Positions 6,825-10,223 of a stretch of 10,223 bases of DNA are shown here, in pieces. The translations under genes were made by a program, and so were the position numbers. The DNA lies in NCBI GenBank assembly GCA_034434335.1, contig DAOTZS010000052.1:1-10223 (forward strand), read 5' to 3'. The notes under the pieces were generated by a model, which saw nothing but the letters and a program-made list of their open reading frames with translations, was not told where the DNA came from and did not search any database. The first letter of the stretch is position 1. The number at the start of each line of letters is the position of its first letter. The DNA is from DAOTZS01 sp034434335. Lineage in GTDB: Bacteria; Chloroflexota; Anaerolineae; CG2-30-64-16.

Positions 6825-6925
6825 GACCTTTACATCTCCCTTACCGGACCTTTATCCCCTTCCCTCAACACCTGGGCTATACTGCCGACAGGTAATGCCC
6901 CCACAGCCGAACCTTCCAGGTGCAG

Positions 6926-6971
6926 ATCTGTGAAGTCTCACCGGAGCAGCGGCCGGTGAGACTTCACAGAT
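6926..6971. promoter_or_regulatory. 19-bp perfect inverted repeat upstream of the basal-body operon
   Basis: The arms 6926-6944 (ATCTGTGAAGTCTCACCGG) and 6953-6971 are exact reverse complements, with an 8-nt loop (AGCAGCGG). It lies about 110 bp before the first gene of the rod/MS-ring operon. No T-run follows on either strand, so it is unlikely to be a simple intrinsic terminator. It could be an operator for a dimeric regulator, a 5'-UTR hairpin or another repeat element. A possible -10 box (TATACT, 6878-6883) lies upstream without a good -35, so the hairpin may fall inside the leader RNA. Confidence 0.6.
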
Positions 6972-7083
6972 GCCTGCCTGGCCCATCCATTGCAGACTGC
7001 AACGGCCGTCTTATCAGCGCAACAGACACTCTACTCGGATAAGGAAGGACAGGCTCCAGGGCAGCAAGTTGTGAAGGTTGAAG

Positions 7084-8364
7084 ATGGTCCAGAGTGTTCA
7101 ACAGCAGCGGTCACCCCATCCTCACCTCTCGGCATGGCCGGCAGGACCCATCAACCTGAACCAGGTCAGCGACTTCGGTGCCCTGCTCAGGCAGCTCGTG
7201 GGTGGGCTGGCCGACAGCGGTGGAAAAACCCCGGCCGGGACAGCCGGGGCGCCGGCTACGCAGGGTGGCGAGCCCCTGCCCTGGGTCAGCCCGGCCCAGA
7301 GCTTACGCTATCTGGCTGTCAGGGCCCGCCCCCTCGTCCTGCCCATCGTGCCGGCGCTGGCCAGGCCGGCCCCAGCCCAGGCAGGGAGCAAGGCGCAGCC
7401 GGCGTCCCCCATCGTGCCAGGGGTTGTGAAGCCGGCTCTCGTGGAGCCGGGCACGGCCCCGAGAGAGGCTAACCAGCCCATGGCCCTCGAAAGCTATCCG
7501 CGCCCCCCAGACGACAACGGACGGGGCGTGCACTGGATCCCCACCACCCGGCAGGCACCCGAGGTGGTAGACCGCTTTGTGGAACAGGCCAGGGCGTTGG
7601 GGGCGCGCTGGGTCACTTTTCTCAACGAACCAGGGGACCTGAGCGGAAACGAGTATCTGGTGCGCCGGCTTACGGCGGCCGGCATCATGCCTGTCATGCG
7701 CATCTACACCGATGGAGGAGCGCCCATCGGGCAGGACCTGACCCCTCTGGTCCGGCGCTATCGGGCCCTGGGCGTTGCCTACTTTCAACTCTACAACGAG
7801 CCCAATCTGCGCTGCGAGAACCAGGGGCAGGACCCAGATGTAAACCGCTACCTGGCACGCCTGATCCCGGCAGCCAGGCAGGTCATCCAGGCCGGCGGGC
7901 TGCCCGGGATTGGCGCTCTCAGCCCGCAAGGCGATGTGGATGACCTGACCTTCCTGCGCCAGATGCTGGAGGGCTTGAAGGCAAGCGCGCCCGATGTGCT
8001 GGCGCGGGCCTGGATCAGCGTGCACAACTATGGCGCAGATCACCTGCGGGTCCGCCAGTATGATCAGGTCGTGCGTTCTGTGCTGGGCCGCAGCCTGCCC
8101 CTCATCGGCACCGAGGGCGGCATCTATCCAGGTGGGGAGGTGACGGAGGCAGACCAGATCCGGATCGTCGCCGATGCCTATCGCTATCTGCCCCGGCGGG
8201 AACCGTACTACTTCGCTTACAGCCTTTGGGTACTGGCCAACAAGGCCGGTGGAGGCCAGGATGAGCGATGGGAATACCAGGCACTCTACCGCCAGGAAGG
8301 TCCGACCGCCCTGGCGCGAGCACTGGAAGGCGAGCTGCGTGTGGGTGGAAATAACCTGACCTGA
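7084..8364 (+). CDS. Clan GH-A-like glycosidase at the head of the rod operon
   Basis: In this 426-residue protein, residues 1-145 are a low-complexity Pro/Ala/Gly region that starts with a short motif (QVSDFGALLRQLVGG, 27-41) and has no classic signal peptide. Residues 147-410 look like a TIM-barrel glycoside hydrolase. YFQLYNEPN (233-241) gives Glu239 as the likely acid/base, PLIGTEGG (339-346) gives Glu344 as the likely nucleophile, and ISVHNYG (311-317) and YSLWVLAN (379-386) fit strands 6 and 8 of clan GH-A barrels. Both catalytic glutamates are intact. The family and substrate are not clear. The ATG at 7084 is chosen because GAAGG lies 6 nt upstream; a TTG at 7078 is also in frame. It ends 37 bp before flgC and is probably co-transcribed with it. 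By analogy with the PG-hydrolase domain of FlgJ and with other flagellum-linked lytic enzymes, it may open the wall for the rod. An extracellular-glycan role unrelated to the rod is the alternative. Confidence 0.75.
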   Translation: MVQSVQQQRSPHPHLSAWPAGPINLNQVSDFGALLRQLVGGLADSGGKTPAGTAGAPATQGGEPLPWVSPAQSLRYLAVRARPLVLPIVPALARPAPAQAGSKAQPASPIVPGVVKPALVEPGTAPREANQPMALESYPRPPDDNGRGVHWIPTTRQAPEVVDRFVEQARALGARWVTFLNEPGDLSGNEYLVRRLTAAGIMPVMRIYTDGGAPIGQDLTPLVRRYRALGVAYFQLYNEPNLRCENQGQDPDVNRYLARLIPAARQVIQAGGLPGIGALSPQGDVDDLTFLRQMLEGLKASAPDVLARAWISVHNYGADHLRVRQYDQVVRSVLGRSLPLIGTEGGIYPGGEVTEADQIRIVADAYRYLPRREPYYFAYSLWVLANKAGGGQDERWEYQALYRQEGPTALARALEGELRVGGNNLT

Positions 8365-8401
8365 GCGAAAAACTCAGGAAGAGCCGATTGAGGAGGAAAG
8401 G

Positions 8402-8815
8402 ATGAAGCTGTTCTCCAGCATGCATATCAGTGCCTCGGCGCTTACAGCAGAACGGCTGCGCATGAACGTGATCTCCAACAACATAGCCAATGCCCACTCC
8501 ACGCGGACGGCGAGTGGCAAGGCCTATCAGCGGGAGCGCGTGGTGTTCAGCCCCATTCCCCCTACAGCTTCCGGGGCGGCAGGCGGGGGAGTGAAGGTAG
8601 TAGCCATCGTGGCAGACCCCCGTCCCGGCAGCGTGGTGCATGATCCCTCGCATCCCGACGCCGATGAACAGGGCAATGTGACCTACCCTAACGTTGATAT
8701 CGCGACCGAAATGGTGGACATGATCTCGGCCGCGCGCGCCTACGAGGCTAACGCTGTGGCCCTGCAGACGGCCAAGATGATGGTCAGCAAGGCACTGGAG
8801 ATCACGCAGGGGTGA
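8402..8815 (+). CDS. flgC: Flagellar proximal rod protein FlgC
   Basis: FlgC is one of the proximal rod proteins that link the MS ring and FliE to the distal rod FlgG. This 137-residue protein has the hallmark N-terminal rod helix: SSMHISASALTAERLRMNVI followed by SNNIANAHSTRT, the usual 'N-x-x-N-x-x-N' region. Its C-terminal helix carries NVDIATEMVDMISAARAYEA, then NAVALQTAKMMVSKALEI. Length is normal for FlgC. The start at 8402 follows a strong AGGAGG-type site. The gene is followed after 8 bp by fliE. FlgB, its usual upstream neighbour, is absent from the window. Confidence 0.95.
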   Translation: MKLFSSMHISASALTAERLRMNVISNNIANAHSTRTASGKAYQRERVVFSPIPPTASGAAGGGVKVVAIVADPRPGSVVHDPSHPDADEQGNVTYPNVDIATEMVDMISAARAYEANAVALQTAKMMVSKALEITQG

Positions 8816-8823
8816 GGTGAGCT

Positions 8824-9138
8824 ATGGGGCTTGATCCGCTTACTGCTGTGCGTGCCTTCCCCCTGCAGCCGCTGAGGGAAAGAACCGTCACCGGGACGGC
8901 CAAAGCCAACCAGGGGGAATCCGGCTTCGGTGGGTTGGTGGCCCGTGCTGTCGAACAGCTCGATGCACTTCAAAAGCAGGCTGACCTGGCAGCCGTCCAG
9001 GTGGCGAGGGGAGAGAACACCGAATTGCATGAGGCCCTTCTCACCATGGAGGAGGCCGGGCTGGCCTTGCAACTGGCCATTCAGGTGCGCAACAAACTGG
9101 TTGAGGCCTATCAGGAGATCATGCGCATGCAGGTCTAG
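8824..9138 (+). CDS. fliE: Flagellar hook-basal body protein FliE
   Basis: FliE joins the FliF ring to the rod and is among the first substrates of the export gate. This 104-residue protein has a poorly conserved N-terminal third and then the typical family body: FGGLVARAVEQLDALQKQAD, the ARGENTELHEALLTMEEAGL segment, and the end ALQLAIQVRNKLVEAYQEIM. Length and motifs are normal. Its Shine-Dalgarno (GAGGTGAG) overlaps the flgC stop region, so the two genes are probably translationally coupled. Confidence 0.95.
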   Translation: MGLDPLTAVRAFPLQPLRERTVTGTAKANQGESGFGGLVARAVEQLDALQKQADLAAVQVARGENTELHEALLTMEEAGLALQLAIQVRNKLVEAYQEIMRMQV

Positions 9139-9221
9139 CAGTAAGCGCGCTGGCTGGGCGGGGTGCTCTTGACGACTTTTGAGCACGACACCAGGTAGCA
9201 AGTAGGGAGGATAGTTCAAGG

Positions 9222-10223
9222 ATGGATGGCCAAAAGCAGAACTGGCAGGCGCAACTGAAGAAGTTCTGGGGTGGTTTGCAGCCATTACAACGTGTTGCAC
9301 TGGCCGGCACCGGCGTGCTGGTACTGGCGCTTGCCCTATATGCCATCCTGTGGGCACAGACCCCCGACTATGCCACCCTCTTCTCGGGGCTGAGTGAACA
9401 GGACGCAGCGGCTGTAGTCGAACAGCTCAAGGAGCTCAAGATCCCCTATCGCATCCTCCAGGGTGGGACCGTGATCCAGGTGCCTCAGCGGCAGGTCTAC
9501 GATGCCAGGCTGGAGATGGCCAGGCAGGGCCTGCCCAAGGGCGGCACAGTGGGCTTTGAGTTGTTCGATAGCGGGCAGCTTGGCAACCTGGGCATGACCG
9601 ATTTTATGCAACGGGTCAATTTCCAACGCGCCTTAGAGGGAGAGTTGGCCCGCACCATCGCCGAGCTGGAACCTGTGGCGGGTGCCCGCGTCCACCTGGT
9701 CTTGCCACAGCCCAGCCTCTTTCTGGCAGAGCAGCGGGAGCCCACTGCCTCGGTTGTCCTGCAGCTCAAGCCGATGGCCGAACTGTCGCGCGAACAGATC
9801 CGCGCCATCAACCACCTGGTGGCCAGCAGTGTCGAGGGGTTGAAGCCAGGCAATATCACGCTGGTAGATGTGCAGGGAAATGTCCTCAGCGCAGCCGGCG
9901 AGGAGGATACCGTGCCCAGCACCCTCCAGGCCAGCACAGGGCAGATCGAAGTGCAGCGGGCTTATGAGCGAGACCTGGAAACACGGCTGCAGACCATGCT
10001 GGATCAGGCCCTGGGCCCCAATCACGCGGTGGTGCGGGTGAGCGCCTGGTTTAACTGGGATCGCAAGGAAATCAACAGCGAGACCTACGCGCCTCTCGGC
10101 GATGGGACAGGGGTTGTGCGCAGCGAGCAGACTCAGGAAGAGACTTACGAAGGGAATGGGACTGCCCCAGGTGGCATCCCTGGTGTTGATAGCAACAGCG
10201 CCATTCCCACCTATCCGGCCCAG
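9222..10223 (+). CDS. fliF: Flagellar MS-ring protein FliF (5' part, runs off the window)
   Basis: FliF builds the MS ring in the cytoplasmic membrane, the base on which the rod, C ring and export gate assemble. The first 334 residues are present and open to the window end. The first transmembrane helix is at about residues 27-45. The periplasmic ring-building motifs follow: DYATLFSGLSEQDAAAVVEQ (from 49), then IPYRI and GLPKGGTVGFELFD (103-116). The YscJ-like domain includes NFQRALEGELARTIAELE, GARVHLVLPQPSLF and EPTASVVLQL. The third domain starts near 240 (EVQRAYERDLETRLQTML). The second membrane helix and the FliG-binding tail are outside the window. The ATG at 9222 has GGGAGG about 11 nt upstream, a rather long spacing. 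An 83-bp gap separates it from fliE. Confidence 0.95.
   Translation, partial: MDGQKQNWQAQLKKFWGGLQPLQRVALAGTGVLVLALALYAILWAQTPDYATLFSGLSEQDAAAVVEQLKELKIPYRILQGGTVIQVPQRQVYDARLEMARQGLPKGGTVGFELFDSGQLGNLGMTDFMQRVNFQRALEGELARTIAELEPVAGARVHLVLPQPSLFLAEQREPTASVVLQLKPMAELSREQIRAINHLVASSVEGLKPGNITLVDVQGNVLSAAGEEDTVPSTLQASTGQIEVQRAYERDLETRLQTMLDQALGPNHAVVRVSAWFNWDRKEINSETYAPLGDGTGVVRSEQTQEETYEGNGTAPGGIPGVDSNSAIPTYPAQ

Noticed and set aside
6878..6883. TATACT as a -10 box for the basal-body operon
   Set aside because: The hexamer is good, but no -35 hexamer is found at 16-18 bp and there is no extended -10 TG, so it is mentioned only as a possibility.
7303..8043. A 246-codon open frame on the minus strand
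   Set aside because: It is antisense to the glycosidase gene, whose motifs and ribosome-binding site are convincing. The minus-strand product resembles nothing.
9528..9563. LPKGG in FliF as a sortase sorting signal
   Set aside because: It is the conserved internal FliF motif, far from any C-terminus and not followed by a hydrophobic segment with a basic tail.

Overview
The window is high-GC bacterial DNA (about 60% G+C by eye) holding two back-to-back flagellar gene clusters. The flagellin is of the ordinary bacterial type. The sortase, the absence of outer-membrane ring genes and the general protein style suggest a monoderm, plausibly a flagellated member of the Chloroflexota. That assignment is inference from style only; there is no rRNA gene or taxonomic marker in the window.

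Layout, left to right. (1) The 3' end of a Gfo/Idh/MocA-type oxidoreductase on the + strand (1-396). (2) A 175-bp MITE-like element (419-593) and a 250-bp gap with no convincing gene. (3) A minus-strand filament cluster, transcribed right to left: flagellin (6201-4999), fliS (4774-4409), fliD (4363-2591), a HTH/coiled-coil DNA-binding protein (2572-1976), a membrane-anchored sortase (1916-1131) and a small two-helix membrane protein (1134-844). The last two overlap by 4 bases (ATGA). Between flagellin and fliS lie a strong hairpin and a set of short hairpin-forming repeats. (4) A divergent intergenic region (6202-7083) carrying a second, 207-bp MITE-like copy in the opposite orientation, with a perfect 8-bp target-site duplication, and a 19-bp perfect inverted repeat. 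(5) A plus-strand basal-body operon: a clan GH-A-like glycosidase (7084-8364), flgC (8402-8815), fliE (8824-9138) and the start of fliF (9222 to the window end).

How the genes fit together. The right-hand operon encodes the MS ring (FliF), the ring-to-rod adaptor (FliE) and a proximal rod protein (FlgC). The left-hand operon encodes the filament, its export chaperone (FliS) and its cap (FliD). Two additions stand out. A putative wall-glycan hydrolase occupies the place where flgB normally sits. A regulator-sortase-membrane protein trio is placed directly behind fliD. Together they suggest this lineage handles the passage of the flagellum through the cell wall, or the attachment of surface proteins, with its own accessory enzymes. 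This is inference from gene order and motifs.

The two MITE-like elements are in inverted orientation on either side of the filament cluster. They share GTAAC-type ends, and the right copy has an 8-bp duplication, as expected of elements mobilised by an IS66-type transposase. No transposase lies in the window.
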